From B73-G16 sp964448445 (GTDB lineage: Bacteria > Desulfobacterota > B13-G15): a stretch of 23,132 bases of DNA. The DNA is taken from the NCBI GenBank assembly GCA_964448445.1, contig CAYVAU010000020.1:1-23132 (forward strand), read 5' to 3'. The notes beneath the pieces were generated by a model. It was given only the letters and a program-made list of their open reading frames with translations, was not told the DNA's origin and did not search any database. Below, piece by piece: positions 14,252 to 21,465 of this stretch (the first letter of the stretch is position 1; the number at the start of each line of letters is the position of its first letter). The position numbers and the translations under genes are program-made.

Positions 14252-14691
14252 GAAGGGAGGATCTCCACGCTGCCGCCTGCGGCCTGGATCTTTTCCACCG
14301 CGCTACGGCTGAATTTGTGGGCCTTCACGATAAGGGAGACCTTGAGTTCACCATCCCCCAGGATCTTGATCCCGTCCCACTGCCCCTTCACCAGGCCCGC
14401 TTCCCTCAACACCCCTTCGTCCACCACCGAACCCGCCGGGAAGCGATTTAGGTCCCTGACGTTCACTATTGCATATTCCTTCCGGAAAGGATTGCGAAAG
14501 CCCCTTTTCGGCAACCTTTTGTGAAGGGGCAACTGCCCTCCCTCAAAACCCGCGGGCATATCGGGACTCGAACGGGCCTTCTGTCCCTTGTGGCCCCTTC
14601 CAGACGTCTTCCCATGTCCCGAACCCGGTCCCCTGCCCACCCGCTTCGGCCGATGGATTGCCCCCTCGGGGGGTTTGAGCCTGTCAAGCAT
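14248..14691 (-). CDS. rplO: 50S ribosomal protein L15
   Basis: 147 residues. Late-assembly large-subunit protein. The glycine/arginine-rich N-terminal extension RVGRGPGSGHGKTSGRGHKG and the GGQLPLHKRLPKRGF motif identify it; the globular C-terminus ends AAGGSVEILPS. The ATG start overlaps the end of rpmD by 8 bases, and the stop overlaps the secY start by four (ATGA). Confidence 0.97.
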   Translation of the reverse strand: MLDRLKPPEGAIHRPKRVGRGPGSGHGKTSGRGHKGQKARSSPDMPAGFEGGQLPLHKRLPKRGFRNPFRKEYAIVNVRDLNRFPAGSVVDEGVLREAGLVKGQWDGIKILGDGELKVSLIVKAHKFSRSAVEKIQAAGGSVEILPS

Positions 14692-14869
14692 CTTCCTCCC
14701 TCACCTCCACCAGATGGGAAACCTTCCTTATCATCCCCCTTATGGAAGGGGTGTCCTTGAGGACCACCTCTTTGTTCAAACGGGTAAGTCCCATCCCCCT
14801 AAGGACCTCCCTCTGTTTCCTCGGATAGCCTATGGGACTCCTCACCAACTTGACCTTCAGGTAAGCCAT
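14684..14869 (-). CDS. rpmD: 50S ribosomal protein L30
   Basis: 61 residues, the normal short bacterial form. It begins MAYLKVKLVRSPIGYPRKQR and has GLTRLNKEVVLKDTPSIRGM. The ATG at 14869 is chosen because a slightly longer frame (start 14881) would extend into rpsE with no conserved residues. The gap from rpsE is four bases, and the end overlaps rplO by 8 bases. Confidence 0.95.
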   Translation of the reverse strand: MAYLKVKLVRSPIGYPRKQREVLRGMGLTRLNKEVVLKDTPSIRGMIRKVSHLVEVREEDA

Positions 14870-14873
14870 TTCC

Positions 14874-15386
14874 TCACCCAAGGATTTCCCTCAAAGGCTT
14901 CCCCCTTTTGCGACTCACCTCTTCGGGGGACTTGAGGCTCAAAAGCCCCTGGAAGGTGGCCTTAACCAAGTTGTGGGGGTTGTTGGACCCGAGGGATTTG
15001 GTCAGGACATTTTGTATCCCCGCACACTCCATGACCGCCCGCACCACCGATCCCGCGATCACCCCGGTTCCCTCCGAAGCGGGCTTGAGCAAAACCCTTG
15101 CAGCCCCAAATTCCCCGAGCACTTCGTGGGGGATCGTCGTCCCCATAAGGGGAACCCTCACGAGGTTTTTCTTGGCCTTCTCAACCCCCTTCCTTATGGC
15201 CTCCATCACCTCTTGTGCCTTGCCGAGCCCGTAACCGACTACCCCCTTCCCATCCCCCACCACCACAAGGGCGGTGAACTTGAACCTCTTGCCTCCCGCA
15301 GTAACCCTAGAGACGCGGTTGATGTAAACCACCCTTTCTGTCAATTCGAGACCATCGGGATTTATCCGCTGAGCCCTTTTCTTCAT
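14874..15386 (-). CDS. rpsE: 30S ribosomal protein S5
   Basis: 170 residues. Helps fidelity and mRNA unwinding at the 30S entry side. The double-stranded RNA-binding-like N-domain shows VVYINRVSRVTAGGKRFKF and VVVGDGKGVVGYGLGKAQEV. The C-domain has GTGVIAGSVVRAVMECAGI and SLGSNNPHNLVKAT. The start is ATG; the gap from rplR is three bases. Confidence 0.97.
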   Translation of the reverse strand: MKKRAQRINPDGLELTERVVYINRVSRVTAGGKRFKFTALVVVGDGKGVVGYGLGKAQEVMEAIRKGVEKAKKNLVRVPLMGTTIPHEVLGEFGAARVLLKPASEGTGVIAGSVVRAVMECAGIQNVLTKSLGSNNPHNLVKATFQGLLSLKSPEEVSRKRGKPLREILG

Positions 15387-15389
15387 CCC

Positions 15390-15752
15390 TCAAAACTCCA
15401 ATCCCATTTCTCGGGCACCTTCTGCTACGGCCTTGACCCTGCCGTGATAGAGGAAGCCATTGCGGTCAAACACCACCTTGGTTATCCCCTTCTGCAAAGC
15501 CCTCCTGGCCACCAACCTGCCCACCTCCCTGGCGGCCTCCACATTACCCGTGCCCTTCAACTTACCGCGCAGTTCCTTGTCAAGGGTAGAGGCCGAAACC
15601 AGGGTGTGTCCCTTTGTATCGTCGATGATTTGAGCGTACATGTGCCTCAGGCTTCTGTAAACGCAGAGCCTCGGTCTCTCCGGTGTGCCGAAGATCTTCC
15701 TCCTTATCCTCAATTTCCGCCTGATGCGCCCCTTCAGCCTCTTCTTGGACAT
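15390..15752 (-). CDS. rplR: 50S ribosomal protein L18
   Basis: 120 residues. Binds 5S rRNA together with L5. It has a basic N-terminus and the conserved GTPERPRLCVYRSLRHMYAQ, AAREVGRLVARRALQKGI and VVFDRNGFLYHGRVKAVAEG. It starts with ATG directly after the rplF stop, with no gap and no overlap. Confidence 0.97.
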   Translation of the reverse strand: MSKKRLKGRIRRKLRIRRKIFGTPERPRLCVYRSLRHMYAQIIDDTKGHTLVSASTLDKELRGKLKGTGNVEAAREVGRLVARRALQKGITKVVFDRNGFLYHGRVKAVAEGAREMGLEF

Positions 15753-16295
15753 TTATGCCTTACCCCTCCCCTTTCCAGCCTTTAACCTGACCACTTCCCC
15801 TTCATACCTGATGCCCTTGCCCTTGTAGGCATCGGGTTTCCTGAGCGCCCTGATCTCAGCGGCGACCTGGCCGACCCTCTGCTTGTCAATCCCCCGCACC
15901 ACGATTTTGGTGGGCTGGGGAACCTGGATTTCTATGCCCTCCGGGATGGGATAGATCACCGGGTGGGAATACCCAAGACTTAACCGCAAGGCCTTCCCCT
16001 CAAGCTGTGCCCTGTATCCCACCCCGACTATCTCCAAACGCTTTTCAAACCCCTCTGTGACCCCCTGCACCATGTTGGCGATCAAGGAACGCGTGAGCCC
16101 ATGGAGGGATTTGCCCCTTTTGTTCTCCACCTTCCTCCGAACCCGGATCTCACCGTCCTCAACGCTCACCTCTATCTCGGGGGGGACGCGATGACTCAAA
16201 ACACCCTTTGGGCCCTTCACCTCCACAAGGTCCCCCTCTATCTTCACCTGGACCCCTTGCGGTATGGGTATGGGTTTTCGCCCTATCCTCGACAT
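15753..16295 (-). CDS. rplF: 50S ribosomal protein L6
   Basis: 180 residues. Two repeated alpha/beta domains near the factor-binding site of the 50S. It begins MSRIGRKPIPIPQGV and has GPKGVLSHRVP and LEIVGVGYRAQLEG. RGIDKQRVGQVAAEIRALRK and PDAYKGKGIRYEGE mark the second domain. The start is ATG, nine bases after rpsH. Confidence 0.97.
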   Translation of the reverse strand: MSRIGRKPIPIPQGVQVKIEGDLVEVKGPKGVLSHRVPPEIEVSVEDGEIRVRRKVENKRGKSLHGLTRSLIANMVQGVTEGFEKRLEIVGVGYRAQLEGKALRLSLGYSHPVIYPIPEGIEIQVPQPTKIVVRGIDKQRVGQVAAEIRALRKPDAYKGKGIRYEGEVVRLKAGKGRGKA

Positions 16296-16304
16296 GGATC
16301 ACCC

Positions 16305-16700
16305 CTACCACACATAACAGATCACCTCACCGCCCACACCGGCCTTTCTCGCCTCCCTGTCGGTCATCAACCCCCGGGAGGTGGTGAGGATCGCAATACC
16401 CAGTCCTCCCATGACCCGGGGTATCTCTTCCTTGGACACATAAACGCGTCTTCCGGGCTTGCTGACCCTCTTCAAGCCACTTATAACGGGCTCACCGTAC
16501 TCGTCATATTTTAAAAAGACCTTCAGTATCCCCTGCCTCCCATCGGGAATGACCTTGAAACCCTTTATGTACCCCTCCTCCTTCAGGATCTCGGCAATTC
16601 TGACCTTCATCTTGGAAGAGGGGATCTCCACTTCCTCCTTTTTTGCCTGCAACGCATTCCTTATCCGCGTCAACATGTCGGCTATGGGATCCGTCATCAT
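16305..16700 (-). CDS. rpsH: 30S ribosomal protein S8
   Basis: 131 residues. Binds the central domain of 16S rRNA, and in some bacteria represses the spc operon. It begins MMTDPIADMLTRIRNA and ends GLMTDREARKAGVGGEVIC followed by YVW, the typical C-terminus. Either of the two first methionines could be the start; I give the outer one. It lies 11 bases after the S14 gene. Confidence 0.97.
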   Translation of the reverse strand: MMTDPIADMLTRIRNALQAKKEEVEIPSSKMKVRIAEILKEEGYIKGFKVIPDGRQGILKVFLKYDEYGEPVISGLKRVSKPGRRVYVSKEEIPRVMGGLGIAILTTSRGLMTDREARKAGVGGEVICYVW

Positions 16701-16711
16701 GGCCCAAACAC

Positions 16712-16897
16712 CTACCAGCTGGATTTCCTCACCCCTGGGATCAATCCCTCAAGGGCGTATTTCCTCAGACACATCCTACAAAGCTTGAACTTCCTGAAAT
16801 AACCCCTCGCACGGCCGCAGACGCTGCAGCGGTTCCGTTGCCTGACCTTAAACTTCGGCGGCCTCTTTGCCTTCTCTATCTGAGCCTTCCTCGGCAC
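16712..16897 (-). CDS. rpsN: 30S ribosomal protein S14, type Z (zinc-binding)
   Basis: 61 residues, the short C+ form of S14, located in the 30S head. The zinc site is CSVC followed by CRMC (RNRCSVCGRARGYFRKFKLC). It begins with GTG at 16895-16897, giving MPRKAQIEKAKRPPKFKVR, which matches the family start. AGGAGG and GAAGGAAG lie upstream. The first 50 bases overlap the end of rplE in a different frame, an unusually long overlap for two essential genes. Confidence 0.95.
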   Translation of the reverse strand: MPRKAQIEKAKRPPKFKVRQRNRCSVCGRARGYFRKFKLCRMCLRKYALEGLIPGVRKSSW

Positions 16898-17459
16898 CTT
16901 CCTTCACCCTCCTTTCTTCCCTGAAGGGCATCCCCATGAGCCTCAAGAGTTCCCTCGCCTCCTCATCGGTGCGAGCGGAAGTCACAATGGTCACATTCAT
17001 CCCCTTGATCTTGTAAACCTTATCGTAATTCACCTCGGGGAAGATGATCTGCTCCCTCAACCCCAGGGTGTAATTCCCCCTGCCGTCAAACCCATAAGGA
17101 TTGACCCCCCTGAAGTCCCTCACCCTGGGAAGTGCTATGTTCACCAACCTGTTGAAAAACTCGTACATCCTCTCACGCCTGAGGGTGACCATGCACCCTA
17201 TCGGCATCCCCTTCCTGAGCTTGAACTGGGCGATGGAACGTTTCGCCTTGGTCACAACGGGCTGCTGCCCCGTTATGGCCTTCAAGTCCTCCATACACGA
17301 CTCAAGCACCCTTATATCGTGAATGGCCTCCCCAAGCCCCATGTTCACCACGATCTTGACCAGCCGGGGCACTTCCATCACGTTCCTGTAGCCGAACTTC
17401 TCCATCATCTTGGGTACGACTTCCTTGAGATAAAACTCCTTCATCGGAGACTTGGCCAT
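16848..17459 (-). CDS. rplE: 50S ribosomal protein L5 with C-terminal extension
   Basis: 203 residues against about 180 usually. Binds 5S rRNA and contacts P-site tRNA. The core is classical: VPRLVKIVVNMGLGEA, TGQQPVVTKAKRSIAQFKLR, VRDFRGVNPYGFDGRGNY, and TSARTDEEARELLRLMGMPF, where L5 normally ends. An extra tail of about 22 residues, rich in Glu, Lys, Gly and Arg (ERRVKEGAEEGSDREGKEAA), continues through the S14 start and stops at a TAA 50 bases inside it. The ATG at 17459 is 8 bases after rplX. Confidence 0.95.
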   Translation of the reverse strand: MAKSPMKEFYLKEVVPKMMEKFGYRNVMEVPRLVKIVVNMGLGEAIHDIRVLESCMEDLKAITGQQPVVTKAKRSIAQFKLRKGMPIGCMVTLRRERMYEFFNRLVNIALPRVRDFRGVNPYGFDGRGNYTLGLREQIIFPEVNYDKVYKIKGMNVTIVTSARTDEEARELLRLMGMPFREERRVKEGAEEGSDREGKEAAEV

Positions 17460-17467
17460 CCTTCACC

Positions 17468-17794
17468 TCACCTCTTGTCAATGGACTCTCCACAGCGCTT
17501 GCACACCCTCACCTTCGTCCCATCCTCCAGGATCTTTTTCCCAACCCTCGTTGGACGATTGCAGCTCGGACATATCGGCATGACGTTGGAAACATGTATA
17601 GGTGCCTCAACCTCCACAATCCCCCCCTGGCCCGTGGTGGGGCTGGCTCTCAAGTGCTTTTTCACCAGATTGATCCTCTCAACCACCACCCTCCCTTCTT
17701 TGGGGATGACCCTGATGATACGCCCGGACTTTCCCCTGTCCTTCCCCGCGATGACCATCACCAAATCGCCCTTTTTCACGTGTAGCTTCCTCAT
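17468..17794 (-). CDS. rplX: 50S ribosomal protein L24
   Basis: 108 residues. Assembly-initiating 50S protein at the tunnel exit. The KOW motif region reads KKGDLVMVIAGKDRGKSGRI, followed by VNLVKKH-like INLVKKHLRASP and PIHVSNVMPICPSCNRPTRV. The CPSC and CKRC pairs could form a zinc ribbon. The ATG at 17794 is preferred over a TTG six bases upstream; GGAGGTG lies 9-10 bases before the ATG, across the rplN stop. Confidence 0.96.
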   Translation of the reverse strand: MRKLHVKKGDLVMVIAGKDRGKSGRIIRVIPKEGRVVVERINLVKKHLRASPTTGQGGIVEVEAPIHVSNVMPICPSCNRPTRVGKKILEDGTKVRVCKRCGESIDKR

Positions 17795-17796
17795 CC

Positions 17797-18162
17797 TCAA
17801 AGCACCTCCGGTGCCAGGGAGACGATCTTCATGAAGTGCTTCGCCCGCAACTCCCGCGCAACGGGCCCAAAGATGCGTGTCCCTATGGGCTCGTTTTGCT
17901 GGTTCACTATCACCGCGGCATTGTCGTCAAACTTTATATAGGACCCATCCGGCCGGCGTATCTCCTTTTTGGTCCGCACAACCACTGCCCTCACTACATC
18001 CCCTTTCTCTATCTTGGAGTTGGGCATCGCGTCCTTCACCGAAGCTATTATGATATCCCCCACGGTGGCAAACTTCCTCTTTCCGCCTACAATGCCAATG
18101 CACATTATCTTCTTCGCCCCGGAGTTGTCGGCAACTTCAAGCTTGGTCGTCGGCCTTATCAT
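17797..18162 (-). CDS. rplN: 50S ribosomal protein L14
   Basis: 121 residues. Central 50S interface protein that binds 23S rRNA and the silencing factor RsfS. It begins MIRPTTKLEVADNSGAKKI and has VVVRTKKEIRRPDGSYIKFD and the ending FMKIVSLAPEVL. The start is ATG; the first 26 bases overlap the end of rpsQ. Confidence 0.97.
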   Translation of the reverse strand: MIRPTTKLEVADNSGAKKIMCIGIVGGKRKFATVGDIIIASVKDAMPNSKIEKGDVVRAVVVRTKKEIRRPDGSYIKFDDNAAVIVNQQNEPIGTRIFGPVARELRAKHFMKIVSLAPEVL

Positions 18163-18451
18163 CGCCTACCACCTCCTCAGCCGGAGGGACCTCCTCCTCG
18201 GCCTTCTCCAGGATCCTGACGACCCTCCACCTCTTGAGCTTGCTTAAAGGCCTCGTCTCTATGATCAGGACCCTGTCCCCCACCTTACATTCATTCCTCT
18301 CGTCATGGGCGTAAAACTTGGTGTGACGCCTCATCACCTTGCCGTACTTCGGGTGTTGAACGAGCCTTTCCACCCGCACCACCACGGTTTTGTCCATCTT
18401 GTCGCTGACCACAACGCCCACTTCCGTCTTCCTACGCCCTCTTTCTGCCAT
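18137..18451 (-). CDS. rpsQ: 30S ribosomal protein S17 with acidic tail
   Basis: 104 residues against about 84-88 in most bacteria. OB-fold protein binding 16S helices 7 and 11. Conserved: VVVSDKMDKTVVVRVERLVQ, HPKYGKVMRRHTKFYAHDE, VGDRVLIIETRPLSKLKRW. After the core comes a Glu/Asp/Ala/Pro tail, KAEEEVPPAEEVVGDDKADD, whose last codons overlap rplN by 26 bases. The ATG at 18451 gives MAERGRRKTEVG; the earlier ATG at 18469 would sit deeper in rpmC. The present start already overlaps rpmC by 20 bases. Confidence 0.95.
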   Translation of the reverse strand: MAERGRRKTEVGVVVSDKMDKTVVVRVERLVQHPKYGKVMRRHTKFYAHDERNECKVGDRVLIIETRPLSKLKRWRVVRILEKAEEEVPPAEEVVGDDKADDQA

Positions 18452-18653
18452 CGCGACCGCTCCTCTCAAGTTCCCTCTCCCTCAGGATCGTCTTTATCCT
18501 AGCGATCTCCCGCTTCACCTGCGATATCCTGGCCGTATTGGTCAATTGCCCCAGGGAGTGCTGGAACCTGAGGTTGAAGAGCTCCTCCCTCAGCTCCCTC
18601 TCCCTCTGTCTGAGTTCCTCGTCGCTTAACCCCCGCAATTCCCTTGCCTTCAT
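18432..18653 (-). CDS. rpmC: 50S ribosomal protein L29
   Basis: 73 residues, two-helix protein at the tunnel exit and part of the SRP/trigger factor dock. It begins MKARELRGLSDEELRQRERE and has LFNLRFQHSLGQLTNTARI and VKREIARIKTILRERE. A short basic tail, RSGRDGRKRA, overlaps rpsQ by 20 bases. The ATG overlaps the rplP stop by four (ATGA). Confidence 0.96.
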   Translation of the reverse strand: MKARELRGLSDEELRQRERELREELFNLRFQHSLGQLTNTARISQVKREIARIKTILRERELERSGRDGRKRA

Positions 18654-19066
18654 AGCCCTTCTTGCCGTTTCACAAACCTCACGGGTATCGGAAGCTTGTG
18701 GGCGGCGATCCTGAAGGCCTCCTTCGCCTCCTCCTCGGGAACCCCTTCCAGCTCAAAGAGGATCCTCCCCGCCTTAACCACAGCCACCCATTCCTTCACA
18801 TCACCCTTCCCCTTGCCCATACGGGTCTCAGCGGGTTTTTTGGTAACGGGCTTATCGGGGAAGACCCTCAACCAGAGCTTCCCCGTCCTCCTCACATACC
18901 TCGTTATGGCCACCCTTGCGGCCTCTATCTGCCGGGCCGTAAGCCAGCACCCCTTCAGGGCCTGAAGGCCGTATTCGCCCATGTGTAGCTCCGTGCCGGC
19001 CCAGGCCCTGGTCCTTATGTTACCGCGCTGTTGCTTACGGTATTTTGTCCTCTTAGGCTGAAGCAT
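18650..19066 (-). CDS. rplP: 50S ribosomal protein L16
   Basis: 138 residues. Contacts the A-site tRNA elbow and organises the peptidyl transferase region. It begins MLQPKRTKYRKQQRG and has GEYGLQALKGCWLTARQIEA, AITRYVRRTGKLWLRVFPDK and MGKGKGDVKEWVAVV. The ATG lies 14 bases inside the end of rpsC, and the stop overlaps rpmC as ATGA. Confidence 0.97.
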   Translation of the reverse strand: MLQPKRTKYRKQQRGNIRTRAWAGTELHMGEYGLQALKGCWLTARQIEAARVAITRYVRRTGKLWLRVFPDKPVTKKPAETRMGKGKGDVKEWVAVVKAGRILFELEGVPEEEAKEAFRIAAHKLPIPVRFVKRQEGL

Positions 19067-19718
19067 CGCTCATCTCCTCCCCTGGCAGCACCTCACCCTT
19101 GTATATCCAGACCTTGACCCCTATGGTCCCGTATTTGGTCTTGGCAACGGCGAAACCGTAATCGATATCGGCCCTCAGGGTTTGAAGGGGCAACCTCCCC
19201 TCCCTGTACCACTCCCTCCTGGCCAGCTCCGCACCGCCAAGCCTCCCTGCACAGGCCACCTTTATGCCCTGTGCGCCGAGCTTCATGGCCATGGCTATGG
19301 CCCTCTTCATGGCCCTGCGGTGACTCACGCGGCGCTCGATCTGGAAGGCTATGTTTTCGGCCACAAGCTGGGCATCGACCTCTGGCCTTCTCACCTCGCG
19401 GATGTTGATAACCACCTCCTTTCGGGTCATCTCCTCCAGTTCGCGCTTTAAACCCTCCACCTCCGCACCCTTCTTCCCTATCACCAATCCCGGCCTGGCA
19501 GTCCATATATCTATCTTTACCCGCCCGGCCTTCGTCGCGGCCACCCTCTCTATCTCTATGGTGGATATCCCGGCGTGGTAAAGTTTCTCCTTTATGTGCC
19601 TGCGTATCGCGAGGTCCTCCTCAAGCAGATCCCCATACCCCTTGTCCGCATACCACTTGGCCTTCCAGGTCCTGGTGATCCCGAGCCTAAAGCCTATGGG
19701 GTGAACCTTCTGCCCCAT
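19053..19718 (-). CDS. rpsC: 30S ribosomal protein S3
   Basis: 221 residues. Forms part of the mRNA entry site with helicase function. It begins MGQKVHPIGFRLGITRTW. The KH domain carries the GLVIGKKGAEVEGL loop. The C-domain has RRAMKRAIAMAMKLGAQGIK, REWYREGRLPLQTLRADIDY and the terminal TIGVKVWIYKGEVLPGE. The start is ATG, two bases after rplV. Confidence 0.97.
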   Translation of the reverse strand: MGQKVHPIGFRLGITRTWKAKWYADKGYGDLLEEDLAIRRHIKEKLYHAGISTIEIERVAATKAGRVKIDIWTARPGLVIGKKGAEVEGLKRELEEMTRKEVVINIREVRRPEVDAQLVAENIAFQIERRVSHRRAMKRAIAMAMKLGAQGIKVACAGRLGGAELARREWYREGRLPLQTLRADIDYGFAVAKTKYGTIGVKVWIYKGEVLPGEEMSDASA

Positions 19719-19720
19719 CC

Positions 19721-20056
19721 CTATCTCCTCTCCTCAAGGATCACGGTCACATGGCTTGTGCGCTTGCGTATCATCGTGGCCCTTCCCATTGCCCTCGGCC
19801 TCCACCTCTTCCACATGGGTCCCTCATCCACGATCACGTTCTTCACCCAGAGCCTGTCCACATCAAGCCCCGTGTTATGTTCCGCATTGGCCAGAGCGGA
19901 ACGGATTACCTTGCTCAACATCCGGGCAAATTTCTTGTTGGTGAAGGCCAAAATCCCCAAGGCCTCATCCACTTTCTTTCCCTTCACAAGTCTGGCCACA
20001 ATCCTCGCCTTGAAGGGAGAAATCCTCAGATACCTTGCCCTTGCGATGACCTCCAT
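19721..20056 (-). CDS. rplV: 50S ribosomal protein L22
   Basis: 111 residues. Lines the exit tunnel with its beta hairpin. Conserved: RYLRISPFKARIVARLVKGK, SALANAEHNTGLDVDRL, WKRWRPRAMGRATMIRKRTS, HVTVIL. Two start codons are adjacent, GTG at 20059 and ATG at 20056. I choose the ATG, which shares one base with the rpsS stop (TGATG). Confidence 0.97.
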   Translation of the reverse strand: MEVIARARYLRISPFKARIVARLVKGKKVDEALGILAFTNKKFARMLSKVIRSALANAEHNTGLDVDRLWVKNVIVDEGPMWKRWRPRAMGRATMIRKRTSHVTVILEERR

Positions 20057-20343
20057 CACCTCTTCACCACCTTCGTCTTCTTATCCCCTGCATGCCCCCT
20101 GAAGGTCCTGGTAGGGGCAAACTCACCCAGCTTATGCCCCACCATCTGCTCGGTGATGTAAACGGGTATGAACTTCATCCCGTTGTGAACCGCGAAGGTC
20201 AACCCCACAAATTCCGGAATTATAGTGGAACGCCGCGACCAGGTCTTGATGACCCTATCGGTGCGCCCCTCCTCCTTCAGCTTGCGGACCTTCTTCAACA
20301 ACTTCGGATCCACATAAGGGCCCTTCTTCTTGGAGCGGGGCAT
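20056..20343 (-). CDS. rpsS: 30S ribosomal protein S19
   Basis: 95 residues. 30S head protein in contact with S13 and the A site. The ATG at 20343 gives MPRSKKKGPYVDPKLLKKV, the expected start. It has KTWSRRSTIIPEFVGLTFAV and HNGMKFIPVYITEQMVGHKL. A GTG six bases upstream is less likely. The gap from rplB is two bases. Confidence 0.97.
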   Translation of the reverse strand: MPRSKKKGPYVDPKLLKKVRKLKEEGRTDRVIKTWSRRSTIIPEFVGLTFAVHNGMKFIPVYITEQMVGHKLGEFAPTRTFRGHAGDKKTKVVKR

Positions 20344-20345
20344 CC

Positions 20346-21170
20346 TCACTTCCTCCGCTTTATGATGTACTTATCGGTATCCTTCCTGCGCCTCGTCTTG
20401 TATCCCTTGGCCAACTGCCCCCAGGGACTGCAGGGATGCCTTCCCCCATGGGCCCTCCCTTCTCCACCGCCCAAGGGATGGTCGATGGGGTTCATGGCGA
20501 CGCCCCTCACAAAGGGCCTCCAGCCCATCCACCTGGCCCGGCCCGCTTTTCCTATGGTGATGTTTTCGTGATCGACATTGCCCACCTGCCCTACCGTGGC
20601 ATAGCAATCAAGGTGCACAAGCCTTATTTCCCCAGAAGGCAGCCTCAGATGGGCGTAATCCCCCTCCTTGGCCATGACCTGACAATAAGTGCCAGCAGCC
20701 CTTGCAAGCTGACCCCCGGCACCTATCTTCAACTCCACATTATGTACAATGGTCCCAAGGGGGATATTCCTCAAAGGCAGGGCATTGCCGGGCTTTATCT
20801 CCGCATTCTCCCCCGCCATCACGGTGTCGCCCACCTTAAGCCCTACCGGCCACAGGATATAGCGCTTCTCCCCATCGGCATAGTGCAGCAGGGCTATGCG
20901 GGCAGAACGATTGGGATCGTACTCTATGGCGGCAACCTTCGCCGGTATGCCCGCCTTGTCCCTCCTCACAAAATCTATGATGCGGTAAAGCCTCTTGTGC
21001 CCCCCTCCTCTGTGTCTGGCCGTTATCCTACCGTAGCAATTCCTGCCCGCATGCTTCTTCAGGGGTTCCACCAAACTCCATTCCGGCTCGTCCTTCGTGA
21101 TCTCCTCAAAGGTCGAAACGGTCATAAACCTGCGGCCAGGGGATGTGGGCTTAAAGCTCTTGATACCCAT
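20346..21170 (-). CDS. rplB: 50S ribosomal protein L2
   Basis: 274 residues. Large primary 23S rRNA-binding protein needed for subunit joining and peptidyl transfer. It begins MGIKSFKPTSPGRRFMTVST and has GRNCYGRITARHRGGGHKR and IEYDPNRSARIALLHYADG. The loop GVAMNPIDHPLGGGEGRAHG carries the conserved histidine near the catalytic centre. The ATG lies directly after rplW, with a one-base gap. Confidence 0.98.
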   Translation of the reverse strand: MGIKSFKPTSPGRRFMTVSTFEEITKDEPEWSLVEPLKKHAGRNCYGRITARHRGGGHKRLYRIIDFVRRDKAGIPAKVAAIEYDPNRSARIALLHYADGEKRYILWPVGLKVGDTVMAGENAEIKPGNALPLRNIPLGTIVHNVELKIGAGGQLARAAGTYCQVMAKEGDYAHLRLPSGEIRLVHLDCYATVGQVGNVDHENITIGKAGRARWMGWRPFVRGVAMNPIDHPLGGGEGRAHGGRHPCSPWGQLAKGYKTRRRKDTDKYIIKRRK

Positions 21171-21171
21171 C

Positions 21172-21465
21172 CTATGCCCCCTCGAAGAAGTCGATGGTAT
21201 AACCCGGCTTAAGGGTCACGATGGCTTTTTTCCAGTCGGGTTCCTTGCCCACCAGCCTGCGGAACCTGTACCGCCTCTTTCCGTGCACATTCATCACGTT
21301 CACCTTCTCCACCTTGACCCCAAAGAGCCTTTCCACGGCCTCCTTTATCTCCAGTTTGTTGGCATCCCTTGCGACCTCAAAGGTCACCTTGTTGAGCCTC
21401 TCCTTCTGCTCCATGGCCTTTTCAGTGATCACCGGCCTTATGATCACCTTGTGAGGATCCCTCAT
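21172..21465 (-). CDS. rplW: 50S ribosomal protein L23
   Basis: 97 residues. Tunnel-exit protein and docking site for trigger factor and SRP. It begins MRDPHKVIIRPVITEKAMEQ and has VTFEVARDANKLEIKEAVER, LFGVKVEKVNVMNVHGKRRY and the ending TLKPGYTIDFFEGA. The ATG overlaps the rplD stop by four bases (ATGA). Confidence 0.97.
   Translation of the reverse strand: MRDPHKVIIRPVITEKAMEQKERLNKVTFEVARDANKLEIKEAVERLFGVKVEKVNVMNVHGKRRYRFRRLVGKEPDWKKAIVTLKPGYTIDFFEGA

Noticed and set aside
13379..14524. A 381-codon plus-strand open frame opposite secY and rplO
   Set aside because: A mirror of secY codons with no recognisable domain and no ribosome-binding site.
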